From: Pseudomonas abietaniphila
GTDB lineage: Bacteria; Pseudomonadota; Gammaproteobacteria; Pseudomonadales; Pseudomonadaceae
Assembly (NCBI RefSeq): GCF_900100795.1
Contig: NZ_FNCO01000012.1
Span: forward strand, 62,001 to 126,000
DNA: 64,000 nt
Direction of reading: 5' to 3'
The position numbers were made by a program, and so were the translations under genes. Shown in pieces: positions 50,775-60,502 of the stretch. Below the pieces are notes generated by a model that saw only the letters and a list, made by a program, of their open reading frames with translations, was not told the DNA's origin and made no database searches. Each line of letters starts with the position of its first letter. Within the stretch, counting starts at the first letter, position 1.

Positions 50775-51973
50775 TGCGTGACGTCTTTATCTGCGATGCG
50801 ATTCGCACCCCGATAGGCCGCTTCGGCGGCGCGTTGGCAACCGTCCGTGCGGACGATCTGGCCGCTCTGCCGATCAAAGCCCTGATGGAGCGCAATCCAT
50901 CGGTGAACTGGAACGAGGTCGACGAAGTGTTCCTCGGCTGCGCCAATCAGGCGGGCGAAGACAACCGGAACGTCGCGCGCATGGCGGCACTGTTGGCCGG
51001 CTTGCCGGAGACCGTCCCCGGCGTCACCCTCAATCGCCTCTGCGCGTCGGGTCTGGACGCCGTGGGCACCGCTTTCCGCGCCATTGCCTGTGGCGAAATG
51101 GAGCTGGCGATTGCCGGCGGTGTCGAGTCGATGTCCCGTGCGCCATTCGTGATGGGCAAGGCTGACACGGCCTTCGGTCGCGGTCAGAAGCTGGAAGACA
51201 CCACCTTGGGCTGGCGCTTCGTCAACCCGCAGATGAAAGACCAGTACGGCGTCGAAACCATGCCGCAGACCGGCGACAACGTCGCCGAGGACTTCAAGGT
51301 GTCCCGAGAAGACCAGGATGCGTTTGCGCTGCGCAGCCAGCAACGGACCGCCGCGGCTCAGGCTTCGGGCTTCTTCGCCGAAGAAATCGTGCCGGTGCGT
51401 ATCGCTCACAAGAAGGGCGAAACCCTTGTCGACCAGGATGAGCACCCGCGTGCGGACACCAGCCTGGAAGGGCTGGCCAGACTGAAACCGGTCAACGGTG
51501 CGGGCAAGACGGTCACCGCAGGCAACGCAGCCGGTCTGAACGACGGCGCTGTTGCGCTGATCCTGGCGTCAGCCGAGGCGGTCAAAAAACACGGTCTGAC
51601 CCCACGTGCCCGTGTTCTGGGCATGGCCAGCGCGGGCGTCTTGCCTCGCGTGATGGGCATCGGTCCGGTTCCGGCGGTGCGCAAGCTGGTGGAGCGTCTG
51701 GGCCTGGCCGTCTCGGATTTTGACGTGATCGAACTCAACGAGGCTTTCGCGAGCCAGGGCCTGGCGGTCATGCGTGAACTCGGCATCGCCGACGACTCGC
51801 CCAGGGTCAACCCGAACGGTGGGGCCATTTCCCTGGGCCACCCCTTGGGTATGAGCGGCGCGCGTCTGGTGCTGACCGCGTTGCATCAATTGGAGAAAAC
51901 CGGCGGCAGCAAGGGATTGGTCACCATGTGCGTCGGCGTGGGACAGGGCCTGGCCCTGGCAATAGAACGATAA
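50771..51973 (+). CDS. pcaF: 3-oxoadipyl-CoA thiolase
   Basis: A 400-residue thiolase that splits 3-oxoadipyl-CoA into acetyl-CoA and succinyl-CoA. The catalytic residues are seen: Cys91 in NRLCASGLDAV, His357 in SLGHPLGMSGAR and Cys387 in TMCVGVGQG. The start ATGATG at 50771 overlaps the pcaJ stop. Length and sequence are those of PcaF; the closely related PaaJ of phenylacetate breakdown is excluded by operon context. Confidence 0.95.
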   Translation: MMRDVFICDAIRTPIGRFGGALATVRADDLAALPIKALMERNPSVNWNEVDEVFLGCANQAGEDNRNVARMAALLAGLPETVPGVTLNRLCASGLDAVGTAFRAIACGEMELAIAGGVESMSRAPFVMGKADTAFGRGQKLEDTTLGWRFVNPQMKDQYGVETMPQTGDNVAEDFKVSREDQDAFALRSQQRTAAAQASGFFAEEIVPVRIAHKKGETLVDQDEHPRADTSLEGLARLKPVNGAGKTVTAGNAAGLNDGAVALILASAEAVKKHGLTPRARVLGMASAGVLPRVMGIGPVPAVRKLVERLGLAVSDFDVIELNEAFASQGLAVMRELGIADDSPRVNPNGGAISLGHPLGMSGARLVLTALHQLEKTGGSKGLVTMCVGVGQGLALAIER

Positions 51974-52164
51974 GCGACACCTGACGCGTCCAGCCACCCG
52001 AGCCATCGACTGCCTCCACGAACAGGCAACTCGATGGCTTGGGCGGTTGTCCTTGTGATGTCGAAGTGTTACTGCTTAAGTCCAAGTGTTGCAAACTATG
52101 TCGTAGACTGGCCGTTGGAACAGGCTCGAACGGGCTGGTACTTATAAAAACTGGGGAAACAATA

Positions 52165-53454
52165 ATGACAACGACTCACTACACCGGAGAAGAAAGGAGC
52201 AAACGGATTTTTGCGATTGTGGGCGCCTCTTCAGGCAACCTCGTGGAATGGTTCGACTTCTATGTCTACGCCTTCTGTGCGATCTATTTCGCACCGGCGT
52301 TCTTCCCGTCTGACGATCCGACCGTGCAACTGCTCAATACGGCAGGCGTATTCGCGGCGGGCTTCCTGATGCGTCCTATCGGTGGCTGGCTGTTTGGCCG
52401 CGTCGCCGACAAGCATGGCCGCAAGAACTCGATGATGATTTCGGTTCTGATGATGTGCGCCGGCTCGCTGGTCATCGCCTGCTTGCCGACCTACGCCTCC
52501 ATCGGTGCCTGGGCGCCCTTTCTGCTGCTGATTGCGCGCCTGTTCCAAGGGCTCTCGGTCGGTGGTGAATACGGCACCACTGCCACGTACATGAGTGAGG
52601 TCGCGCTGCGGGGGCAGCGTGGTTTCTTCGCGTCCTTCCAGTACGTGACGCTGATCGGCGGCCAATTGCTGGCGGTCCTGACCGTGGTCATCCTGCAGCA
52701 GTTTCTCAATGCCGATGAGTTGAAAGCCTACGGCTGGCGGATTCCATTCGTGGTCGGCGCCGTGGCTGCCGTCATCTCGCTGCTGCTGCGTCGCTCGTTG
52801 AAAGAGACCACTACCGCCGACGTGCGTCAGGACAAGGACGCGGGCAGCATCGCCGCGCTGTTCCGTGACCACAAAGCCGCGTTCATTACCGTGCTGGGTT
52901 ACACCGCCGGCGGCTCGCTGATTTTCTACACCTTTACCACGTACATGCAGAAATACCTGGTGAACACCGTTCACATGGACCCCAAGGTCGCCAGCTACAT
53001 CATGACCGGTGCGCTGTTCCTGTACATGTGCATGCAGCCGGTGTTTGGCGCATTGGCGGACAAGATCGGTCGTCGTGCGTCGATGTTGTGGTTCGGTGCG
53101 CTGGGCACGATCTGCACCGTGCCGTTGCTGGTGACCCTGAAAACCACCACCAGCCCGGTCCTGGCGTTCGTCCTGATCACGCTGGCACTGGCGATCGTCA
53201 GCTTCTACACCTCGATCAGCGGCCTGGTCAAAGCCGAAATGTTCCCGGTGCATGTCCGCGCGCTGGGTGTAGGCCTGGCGTACGCGGTTGCCAACGCCAT
53301 CTTCGGCGGTTCGGCGGAGTTCGTGGCGCTGAGCTTCAAGAACATGGGCTCGGAAAACGTCTTCTACTGGTACGTGACGGCCATGATGGCGATTGCCTTC
53401 CTCTTCAGCCTGCGTCTGCCGAAGAAGCCGCACTACCTGCACGAAGACCACTGA
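52165..53454 (+). CDS. pcaT: MFS dicarboxylate transporter of the pca operon
   Basis: A 429-residue protein of the metabolite:proton symporter family with about 12 membrane segments. NLVEWFDFYVYAFCAIYFAP at the N-terminus, GWLFGRVADKHGRKNSMM (the conserved loop 2-3 motif) and SVGGEYGTTATYMSEVA are family hallmarks shared with KgtP and PcaT. It should import 3-oxoadipate or a similar dicarboxylate. The ATG at 52165 follows GGGGA; 42 extra codons of open frame before it are rejected. It begins 191 bases after pcaF, so it may have its own promoter. Confidence 0.9.
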   Translation: MTTTHYTGEERSKRIFAIVGASSGNLVEWFDFYVYAFCAIYFAPAFFPSDDPTVQLLNTAGVFAAGFLMRPIGGWLFGRVADKHGRKNSMMISVLMMCAGSLVIACLPTYASIGAWAPFLLLIARLFQGLSVGGEYGTTATYMSEVALRGQRGFFASFQYVTLIGGQLLAVLTVVILQQFLNADELKAYGWRIPFVVGAVAAVISLLLRRSLKETTTADVRQDKDAGSIAALFRDHKAAFITVLGYTAGGSLIFYTFTTYMQKYLVNTVHMDPKVASYIMTGALFLYMCMQPVFGALADKIGRRASMLWFGALGTICTVPLLVTLKTTTSPVLAFVLITLALAIVSFYTSISGLVKAEMFPVHVRALGVGLAYAVANAIFGGSAEFVALSFKNMGSENVFYWYVTAMMAIAFLFSLRLPKKPHYLHEDH

Positions 53455-53462
53455 TTTATCCG

Positions 53463-53486
53463 CGCGCGCCTGCGAGCAGGCGCGCG
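53463..53486. other. GC-rich hairpin between pcaT and pcaD
   Basis: CGCGCGCCTGC (53463-53473) and GCAGGCGCGCG (53476-53486) form a perfect 11-bp inverted repeat with a 2-base centre. There is no T-run. It lies at the point where pcaB is expected in related operons. Confidence 0.55.
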
Positions 53487-53540
53487 TCATCCATACTCCT
53501 CAACGACTTTTTCGCAAGTGCTCGATAACAAGGAGCTGCT

Positions 53541-54329
53541 ATGGCATTCGTACATCTTGAAGACGGTGAAATGTATTACGAGGTGGAGGGTCCCGCTGGC
53601 GCGCCGGTGCTGGTGCTCTCCAACTCGCTGGGCACAGACCTGCACATGTGGGACGCGCAGATCGAGGCATTCAAGAAGTCCTTCCGGGTAGTGCGTTATG
53701 ACACCCGTGGCCATGGCAGGTCGCTTGTCACTCAGGGGCCTTACACGATCAAGCAGTTAGGGCGCGATGTGCTGGCGCTGCTCGATGCCCTGAAGGTCAA
53801 GCGCGCGCATTTCTGTGGTCTGTCGATGGGCGGGCTGATCGGTCAGTGGCTGGGCATCCACGCCAATGATCGTTTGCATAAGCTGATCCTGTGCAACACC
53901 GCCGCGAAGATCGGCGGACCTGAGATGTGGAAGCCTCGGATCGAGATGGTGAAGAAGGACGGCGACCAGGCGATGAAGGCGCTGGGCGCGGGGGCAGTTG
54001 GGCGCTGGTTCACGCCGGAGTTTGCCCGTGATCATGCGGATAAAGTCACGGCGGTGACCGACGTGCTGGCCAGCACCTCTCCACTGGGCTATGCCGCGTG
54101 CTGTGCAGCGGTGCGTGATGCGGATTTCCGTAAGCAGGTGAGTTCGATTACGGTGGATACGCTGATTATCTGCGGCAGTCATGATGCGGTGACGACGGTT
54201 GCCGATGGGCACTATTTGCACAATCACATCCAGGGTTCGCAGCTGTCTGATTACTACGCGGCGCATTTGTCGAGCGTTGAGTTGGAGGAGACGTTTACGT
54301 GGAGGGTGACGGAGTTTTTGTTGGGGTGA
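53541..54329 (+). CDS. pcaD: 3-oxoadipate enol-lactonase
   Basis: A 262-residue alpha/beta hydrolase that opens 3-oxoadipate enol-lactone, where the protocatechuate and catechol branches meet. AAGGAG precedes the ATG. The triad is Ser95 in FCGLSMGG, Asp215 in IICGSHDAV and His242 in YYAAHLSS. LVLSNSLGTDLHMWDAQIEA and YDTRGHGRS are typical of PcaD. Length is normal. It follows pcaT directly, with no pcaB between and no pcaC after. Confidence 0.94.
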   Translation: MAFVHLEDGEMYYEVEGPAGAPVLVLSNSLGTDLHMWDAQIEAFKKSFRVVRYDTRGHGRSLVTQGPYTIKQLGRDVLALLDALKVKRAHFCGLSMGGLIGQWLGIHANDRLHKLILCNTAAKIGGPEMWKPRIEMVKKDGDQAMKALGAGAVGRWFTPEFARDHADKVTAVTDVLASTSPLGYAACCAAVRDADFRKQVSSITVDTLIICGSHDAVTTVADGHYLHNHIQGSQLSDYYAAHLSSVELEETFTWRVTEFLLG

Positions 54330-54442
54330 ATCGGATTTAGCGTCGTGTGCAGATCCATTGTCTTGGGTGACGCTGGCAGTGGTTCTGCCGTTAGGCAGAA
54401 CGATGAATCTCCGCACGAGCCATGCCTGGCGCACCCATAAAA

Positions 54443-54464
54443 AAACCCACCAAGCGGTGGGTTT
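54443..54464. terminator. bidirectional terminator between pcaD and ttgC
   Basis: AAACCCACC (54443-54451) and GGTGGGTTT (54456-54464) around AAGC, with an A-run to the left and TTT to the right. It ends both converging operons. Confidence 0.88.
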
Positions 54465-54487
54465 CTCGTGAAGCATGAAGCGTCGAA

Positions 54488-55954
54488 TCAGAACATCCGC
54501 ATGGCCGGAACATCACCCGAAGTCGGCTGTTTCTGGCCGTTCTGGGTCTGTTCGTACCAACCGCCACCCAGCGCGCGGTACAGATTCACCTCACTGGACA
54601 ACTGCGACAAACGATCCGTGATCAACGACTGCTGCGCACTGAACAACTGACGCTGGGCGTCGAGGAAGGTCAGGTTGCTGTCGATCCCGATGCGATAACG
54701 ACGCTCAGCCAGACGGTAGTAGTCCTGGTTGGCCGCGACGAAGTCGTTCTGCGCCTTGAGCTGATCGGTGAAGGTCTTGCGTGCAGCCAGGCCGTCGGAG
54801 ACTTCCTGGAACGCGGTCTGAATCGCCTTCTCGTAGTTGGCAACGCCGATGTCTTTCTGAATCTTCGAGTAATCCAGGCTCGCGCGCAGGCTACCCGCGT
54901 TGAAGATCGGCAGATTGATCGTCGGCGTGAACAGCCAGGTGCCCGAACCGCCTTTGAACAGGCCGCTCAGATCGCCGCTCGCCGTACCGGCACTGGCCGT
55001 CAGGCTGATGCTCGGGAAGAACGCGGCGCGCGCGGCACCGATGTTGGCGTTGGCGGCTTTCAGGCTGTGCTCGGCCTGGAGGATGTCCGGACGACGTTGC
55101 AGCAGTTCGGACGGCAGACCGGCCGGCATTTCATTGAGCATGTCAGCGCTCAACGGTTGCGGGGCCGGCAAGTTGGCTGGCAACCCGGTGCCCAGCAGCA
55201 GGACAAGGTTGTTCTCGTCCTGAGCGACCAGCCGTTGGTATTGAGCCAGCTTGACGCGGGCGCTTTCCACCGAGGTGCGCGACTGTGCCAGATCCAGGGC
55301 CGACGCCACGCCGACTTCGCTACTGCGCGAGGTCAGGCGCAGGCTTTCTTCAAAAGCACCCAGAGTGTCTTGCGTCAGCTTGAGCAATTCCTTGTCCGCC
55401 TGCCAGGTCAGGTAGGCGTTGGCGACGTTGGCCACCAGACTGATTTGCGTGCTGCGACGGGCTTCTTCGCTGGCGAAGTAGGTTTCGAGGGCTTGCTCGC
55501 TCAGGCTGCGCACGCGGCCGAACAGGTCCAGCTCATAGGAGCTGACACCCAGACCGACCGAATACTGACTGGTGATGCCGGCCTGGCCGGTTTGCGAAAG
55601 GTCCCCCGGTACGCGTTGACGCGTGCCGGTGGCTTCAGCGTTCACGGCCGGGTACAGGTCCGCACGCTGGATGCGGTACTGCGCGCGGTACGCGTCGATG
55701 TTCAGGGCCGCGACACGCAGGTCGCGGTTGTTCACCAGCGCCGTCTGAATCAACTGTTGCAGGGCTGGGTCATGGAAAAACTGACGCCAGCCTTGCTCGG
55801 CAGCGGCCTGGTTGGGCGCATCGGCCGGCGAATACGCCGGGCCTTGCGGGTACTGGGCGGCCACCGGTGCTGCAGGCTGCATGTAATCGGGGATCAACGA
55901 GCAGCCGCTAAGAATGAACGCGGTAACTGCCAGAGAGATCAGGGACTTGCTCAT
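54488..55954 (-). CDS. ttgC: RND efflux outer membrane channel (TtgC/OprM family)
   Basis: A 488-residue outer membrane lipoprotein: the signal ends in FILSGC with acylated Cys18. It has the two OEP repeats of the TolC/OprM family (LIQTALVNNRDLRVAALNID, VANVANAYLTWQADKELLKL, and LLQRRPDILQAEHSLKAANA). It forms the trimeric exit duct of a tripartite pump. It overlaps ttgB by 4 bases and is last in the ttgABC order. The symbol follows the P. putida solvent and antibiotic pump because the divergent regulator and its operator match that system; in P. aeruginosa the counterpart is oprM. Confidence 0.92.
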   Translation of the reverse strand: MSKSLISLAVTAFILSGCSLIPDYMQPAAPVAAQYPQGPAYSPADAPNQAAAEQGWRQFFHDPALQQLIQTALVNNRDLRVAALNIDAYRAQYRIQRADLYPAVNAEATGTRQRVPGDLSQTGQAGITSQYSVGLGVSSYELDLFGRVRSLSEQALETYFASEEARRSTQISLVANVANAYLTWQADKELLKLTQDTLGAFEESLRLTSRSSEVGVASALDLAQSRTSVESARVKLAQYQRLVAQDENNLVLLLGTGLPANLPAPQPLSADMLNEMPAGLPSELLQRRPDILQAEHSLKAANANIGAARAAFFPSISLTASAGTASGDLSGLFKGGSGTWLFTPTINLPIFNAGSLRASLDYSKIQKDIGVANYEKAIQTAFQEVSDGLAARKTFTDQLKAQNDFVAANQDYYRLAERRYRIGIDSNLTFLDAQRQLFSAQQSLITDRLSQLSSEVNLYRALGGGWYEQTQNGQKQPTSGDVPAMRMF

Positions 55955-58900
55955 TGGCCAGCCTCATCGTGTGGGATGTGTTTCTGTTTGCTCTTGAACA
56001 GCGCGGATACCGAAACGAAGAACAGAGGTACCCAGAAGATCGCCAGGATCACGGCGGTGATCATACCGCCGATTACGCCAGTACCGATCGAATGTTGGCT
56101 GCCTGCACCTGCACCCGAGGAAATCGCCAGGGGCACTACGCCGAGGACGAACGCCATCGACGTCATGACGATCGGCCGCAGACGCATCCGGCATGCCTCA
56201 ATGGTCGCTTCAACCAGACCTTTACCCTGCTCATGGAGTTCCTTGGCGAACTCGACGATCAGAATGGCGTTCTTCGCCGCCAGACCCACCGTTACCAGCA
56301 AGCCCACCTGGAAGAACACGTCGTTGGACAGGCCCCGCAGACTGGTTGCCATCAGTGCACCGATCACGCCCAGCGGGATCACCAGAATGACCGCGATTGG
56401 AATCGACCAGCTTTCGTACAGGGCCGCAAGGCAGAGGAAGACCACCAGAATCGACAGCGCATACAGTGCTGGCGCCTGAGAGCCGGACAGACGCTCCTCG
56501 TAAGACAGACCCGTCCACGAGATGCCGATGCCTGCAGGCAGTTTCTTGGCCAGTTGCTCGACCTCGGCCATCGCTTCACCGGTGCTGTAGCCCGGCGCCG
56601 GAGTACCCAGTACTTCCTCGGCCGGAACACCGTTATAGCGCGACAGTTTCGGCGAACCGAACACCCACTCGCCCGTGGCGAACGAGGCAAACGGCACCAT
56701 CTCCCCTGCGGTGTTGCGCACGTACCATTTCTTCAGGTCTTCAGGCTTCATCCGCGCGTTGGGTTGACCCTGCACGTACACCTTTTTAACCCGGCCGCGG
56801 TCGATGAAGTCGTTGACGTAGTTACCGCCGAACGCCACCGAGAGTGTGGTGTTGATGTCCGACAGGCTGACACCCAGTGCCTGGGCACGTTCGTCATCGA
56901 TGACCAACTGATACTGCGGCTCATCGTTCAGACCGTTGGGCCGCACGCCCGCCAGTATCTTGCTTTGTGCTGCCATGCCGAGCAGTTGGTTACGCGCTTC
57001 CATCAGTTTGGCGTGGCCCACGCCGCCCTGATCCTGGAGGTACACGTCGAAACCGGTGGCGTTACCCAGTTCCAGTACGGCAGGCGGTACGACGGCGAAT
57101 GTCATCGCATCGCGGAAGCCGAAGAAGTGCTGCTGAGCACGCTTGGCAAGCTCGAACACGCTGTTGGACGCGTTACGGTCTTCCCACGGTTTGAGCATGA
57201 TGAATGCCAGACCCGAGCTCTGGCCGCGACCCGCGAAGTTGAAGCCGTTGACCGTGAACACCGAGTTAACCGCACCGGACTCTTGCTCCAGCAGGTATTT
57301 GCGCATGTTGTCGATGACCACCTGGGTGCGTTCGGCTGTGGAGCCGGGCGGCGTCTGAACCTGGGCAAAAATAACGCCCTGGTCTTCTTCCGGCAGGAAC
57401 GCGCTCGGGATGCGTGTGAACATCCAGACGGTGCCGCAGATGATCAGCAGGTAAACCAGATAGGCCGGGATCTTGTGCTTGATCATGTTCCCGACGCCGC
57501 GCTCGTAGCTCAGTACGCTGCGGTCGAACGTGCGGTTGAACCAGCCAAAGAATCCACGTTTCGGTTGACCGTGTTTTTCATGGTCAATGGGCTTGAGCAT
57601 GGTCGAACACAAGGCAGGGGTGAAGATCAGCGCAACCAGTACCGACAGGGCCATGGCCGAGACGATGGTGATCGAGAACTGCCGATAGATCACACCGGTG
57701 GAGCCGCCGAAGAAGGCCATCGGCAGCAGTACCGCCGAGAGAACCAGGGCAATACCGACCAGTGCGCCCTGAATCTGCTCCATGGACTTGATGGTGGCTT
57801 CACGCGGAGACAGCTTGTCTTCCGCCATCACCCGTTCGACGTTTTCCACCACCACGATGGCATCGTCCACCAGCAAGCCGATGGCCAGAATCATGCCGAA
57901 CATGGTCAGGGTGTTGATGGTAAAGCCCGCTGCCGCGAGGATGCCGAAGGTACCCAGCAATACCACTGGAACCGTCAGTGTCGTGATGACAGTTGCGCGG
58001 AAGTTCTGCAGGAACAGGTACATCACCAGGAAGACCAGCACGATCGCTTCACCGAGGGTATGAACAACCCCGGAGATCGATTCGGTCACCACCGGCGTGG
58101 TGTCGTATGGGTAGACGACTTTCATGCCTGGCGGGAAGAAGGGTTCCAGTTGTGAAATGGTCGCGCGGATCGCCTTGGCGGTGTCCAGTGCGTTCGCACC
58201 GGTTGCCAGCTTGATCGCAAGACCGGAAGCCGGTTTGCCGTTGAACTGCGCGTCGATGCTGTAGTTCTCGCCGCCCAGACCGACTGTGCCCACGTCCTTC
58301 ACACGAACTTGCGAACCGTCCTGATTGACCTTGAGCAGGATGTTGCCGAACTGCTCGGCAGTTTGCAGACGGGTCTTGCCGATGATGGTCGCGTTCAGTT
58401 GCTGACCCTTGAGCGCAGGCAGGCCGCCGAGTTGGCCGGAGGAAACCTGTACGTTCTGGGCACTGATTGCGGTTTTCACATCGACGGGCGTCAGCTGAAA
58501 GTTATTCAGCTTGGCCGGGTCGAGCCAGATACGCATCGCATACTGCGCACCGAACACCTGGAAGTCGCCCACACCGGAGGTACGGGAGATCGGGTCCTGC
58601 ATGTTCGAAACGATGTAGTTGGACAAGTCTTCCTTGGCCATGCTGCCGTCTTCGGACACCAGACCCACAACCATCAGGAAGTTTTTAACCGCCTTGGTGA
58701 CACGGATACCTTGCTGTTGCACTTCTTGAGGCAGCAGTGGGGTCGCCAGGTTGAGCTTGTTCTGGACCTGAACCTGCGCGATGTCCGGGTTGGTGCCCTG
58801 GTTGAACGTCGCGGTGATGGTCATGCTGCCGTCGGAGTTACTTTCCGAGGCGACATAACGCAGGTTGTCGATACCGTTGAGCTGTTGCTCGATCACCTGA

Positions 58901-59085
58901 ACCACGGTGTCCTGCACGGTCTGCGCGTTCGCACCCGGGTAGGTGACCTGAATCGCGATGGCCGGCGGAGCGATGGCGGGGTATTGGTTGATCGGCAGCT
59001 TGAGGATCGAGAGCGTCCCCACCAGCATGATCACGAGGGCAATCACCCACGCGAAAATGGGCCGGTCGATAAAAAATTTCGACAT
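55951..59085 (-). CDS. ttgB: RND multidrug efflux transporter (TtgB/MexB family, HAE-1)
   Basis: A 1,044-residue inner membrane pump, the full HAE-1 length, with 12 membrane segments and two large periplasmic loops. MSKFFIDRPIFAWVIALVIM is the canonical start. LAIGLLVDDAIVVVENVERV carries the paired aspartates of the proton path in TM4, at about residues 405-408. GRGQSSGLAFIMLKPWEDR belongs to the porter domain. It works with TtgA and TtgC and exports antibiotics, solvents and plant phenolics by proton exchange. It starts 3 bases after ttgA ends. No disruption is seen. Confidence 0.95.
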   Translation of the reverse strand: MSKFFIDRPIFAWVIALVIMLVGTLSILKLPINQYPAIAPPAIAIQVTYPGANAQTVQDTVVQVIEQQLNGIDNLRYVASESNSDGSMTITATFNQGTNPDIAQVQVQNKLNLATPLLPQEVQQQGIRVTKAVKNFLMVVGLVSEDGSMAKEDLSNYIVSNMQDPISRTSGVGDFQVFGAQYAMRIWLDPAKLNNFQLTPVDVKTAISAQNVQVSSGQLGGLPALKGQQLNATIIGKTRLQTAEQFGNILLKVNQDGSQVRVKDVGTVGLGGENYSIDAQFNGKPASGLAIKLATGANALDTAKAIRATISQLEPFFPPGMKVVYPYDTTPVVTESISGVVHTLGEAIVLVFLVMYLFLQNFRATVITTLTVPVVLLGTFGILAAAGFTINTLTMFGMILAIGLLVDDAIVVVENVERVMAEDKLSPREATIKSMEQIQGALVGIALVLSAVLLPMAFFGGSTGVIYRQFSITIVSAMALSVLVALIFTPALCSTMLKPIDHEKHGQPKRGFFGWFNRTFDRSVLSYERGVGNMIKHKIPAYLVYLLIICGTVWMFTRIPSAFLPEEDQGVIFAQVQTPPGSTAERTQVVIDNMRKYLLEQESGAVNSVFTVNGFNFAGRGQSSGLAFIMLKPWEDRNASNSVFELAKRAQQHFFGFRDAMTFAVVPPAVLELGNATGFDVYLQDQGGVGHAKLMEARNQLLGMAAQSKILAGVRPNGLNDEPQYQLVIDDERAQALGVSLSDINTTLSVAFGGNYVNDFIDRGRVKKVYVQGQPNARMKPEDLKKWYVRNTAGEMVPFASFATGEWVFGSPKLSRYNGVPAEEVLGTPAPGYSTGEAMAEVEQLAKKLPAGIGISWTGLSYEERLSGSQAPALYALSILVVFLCLAALYESWSIPIAVILVIPLGVIGALMATSLRGLSNDVFFQVGLLVTVGLAAKNAILIVEFAKELHEQGKGLVEATIEACRMRLRPIVMTSMAFVLGVVPLAISSGAGAGSQHSIGTGVIGGMITAVILAIFWVPLFFVSVSALFKSKQKHIPHDEAGQ

Positions 59086-59088
59086 GAA

Positions 59089-60249
59089 TTACTCCCCTTT
59101 ACTGCCTGCGGCTGGATCAGTCGCCGGGGCAGGGGCCGGGTTGGCTGCCTTGACGTTGGTGGCTTCGGCGACTTTCACCTGGGCACCCGGTTTCACGTAC
59201 TGCAGACCTTCAGTGATTACACGATCGCCAGCGTTCAAGCCTTTCTCGACGAGCCAGTCGCTGCCGATGGTGCGGTTGGCAACCAGCGTGCGGGTTTCAA
59301 CCTTGTTGTCCTGGTTGACGATCAGCGCAGTCGGAGTGCCTTTAAGGTCTCGGGTAATGCCTTGCTGAGGCACCAGAATTGCGTTGGCTGCAACACCGGC
59401 CTGCAGGCGTGCATGAACGAACATGCCCGGCAGCAGCGTGTGGTCCGGGTTCTGGAACACTGCGCGCAGTGTCACCGAGCCTGTGGTCTGGTCAACCGAC
59501 ACTTCCGAGAACTCCAGCTTGCCGTCGACCGGATAAACGCTACCGTCTTCCAGCACGAGTTTGACCTTCGCCGCGTTGTCGCCTGCTTTTTGCAGCTGAC
59601 CGCTTTCCAGTTCACGACGCAGTTTGAGCATGTCGACCGAAGACTGCGTGACGTCGACGTAGATTGGGTCAAGCTGCTGAATGGTTGCCATGGCGTCTGC
59701 CTGGGCACTGCTGACCAATGCGCCCTCGGTCACCGACGAACGACCGATACGGCCAGAGATCGGCGCATAGACCTTGGTGTAGCGCACATTGATTTCGGCT
59801 GTCTGTACGGCGGCCTGGGCTTCCCGCGCGGAGCCGACAGCGGTGTCGTATTCCTGACGGCTGACAGCTTGCTCGTTGATCAGCTGTTTATAGCGGCCGG
59901 CCAGCGAGTTGGCCGACTGGTAGGTCGCCTTGGCGCTGTCCAGGTTCGCTTGATAGATCGACGGATCGATCTGATACAGCTGCTGGCCTGCCTTGACGTC
60001 AGCACCTTCGGTGAACAGACGCTTGAGGATGATCCCATTGACCTGCGGACGCACTTCAGCGACCCGGAACGCAGTGGTCCGGCCCGGCAGTTCGGTGGTC
60101 AGGGTGTAGGCCTGTGTTTTCAGAGTGACGACGCCGACCTGAGGGGGCGGTGGTGCCGCGGCCGCTTCTTCCTTTTTACTGCATCCGCTGAGCAGCGATG
60201 CCAGGGCGACGGCAGTGACCAGTACGGTAACAGCTGGCTTGAATTGCAT
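59089..60249 (-). CDS. ttgA: RND efflux periplasmic adaptor (TtgA/MexA family)
   Basis: A 386-residue lipoprotein: the signal ends in LASLLSGC with acylated Cys23. It has the membrane fusion protein layout: beta-barrel and lipoyl parts (ELPGRTTAFRVAEVRPQVNG), a helical hairpin (NLDSAKATYQSANSLAGRYK), then VYAPISGRIGRSSVTEGALV and a C-terminal barrel. It bridges TtgB and TtgC. It is the first gene of the operon, read away from the ttgR gene; the operator overlaps its promoter. Length is that of MexA. Confidence 0.94.
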   Translation of the reverse strand: MQFKPAVTVLVTAVALASLLSGCSKKEEAAAAPPPPQVGVVTLKTQAYTLTTELPGRTTAFRVAEVRPQVNGIILKRLFTEGADVKAGQQLYQIDPSIYQANLDSAKATYQSANSLAGRYKQLINEQAVSRQEYDTAVGSAREAQAAVQTAEINVRYTKVYAPISGRIGRSSVTEGALVSSAQADAMATIQQLDPIYVDVTQSSVDMLKLRRELESGQLQKAGDNAAKVKLVLEDGSVYPVDGKLEFSEVSVDQTTGSVTLRAVFQNPDHTLLPGMFVHARLQAGVAANAILVPQQGITRDLKGTPTALIVNQDNKVETRTLVANRTIGSDWLVEKGLNAGDRVITEGLQYVKPGAQVKVAEATNVKAANPAPAPATDPAAGSKGE

Positions 60250-60333
60250 GAAGATCCTCGGGTCAGGAGCCTGAGCTCATGAGAAGTGGAAAGGGCGTAA
60301 AAAGTCTTCCGGCTGGATAAGTAGCAAGCTAAT

Positions 60334-60370
60334 GAATATACTTACGTTCACGGTTGTTTGTAAACACCCA
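60334..60370. promoter_or_regulatory. TtgR operator in the ttgA-ttgR intergenic region
   Basis: An imperfect inverted repeat with cores ACTTAC (60341-60346) and GTAAAC (60361-60366). Read on the minus strand it closely resembles the TtgR operator I know from P. putida (a GTTTACAAACAACC stretch followed by GTAAGTATATTC). TATATT on the minus strand is the probable -10 of the ttgABC promoter, so bound repressor would block RNA polymerase. Confidence 0.75.
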
Positions 60371-60502
60371 TAGCTGCGACACACGAACGCAGTGAGGGCA
60401 TCGATTGTAGGTCCGGGACAAGGCATTACAAAGGCCGTCCGGCATGCTGTTCAGGCCACTCGACCGGAGAGCCTGACGCATTTTCATTGAGGTTTTACTG
60501 CC

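Noticed and set aside
55954..60282. Two long plus-strand open frames (733 and 657 codons) opposite ttgB and ttgA
   Set aside because: Shadows of well-conserved RND genes in high-GC DNA.
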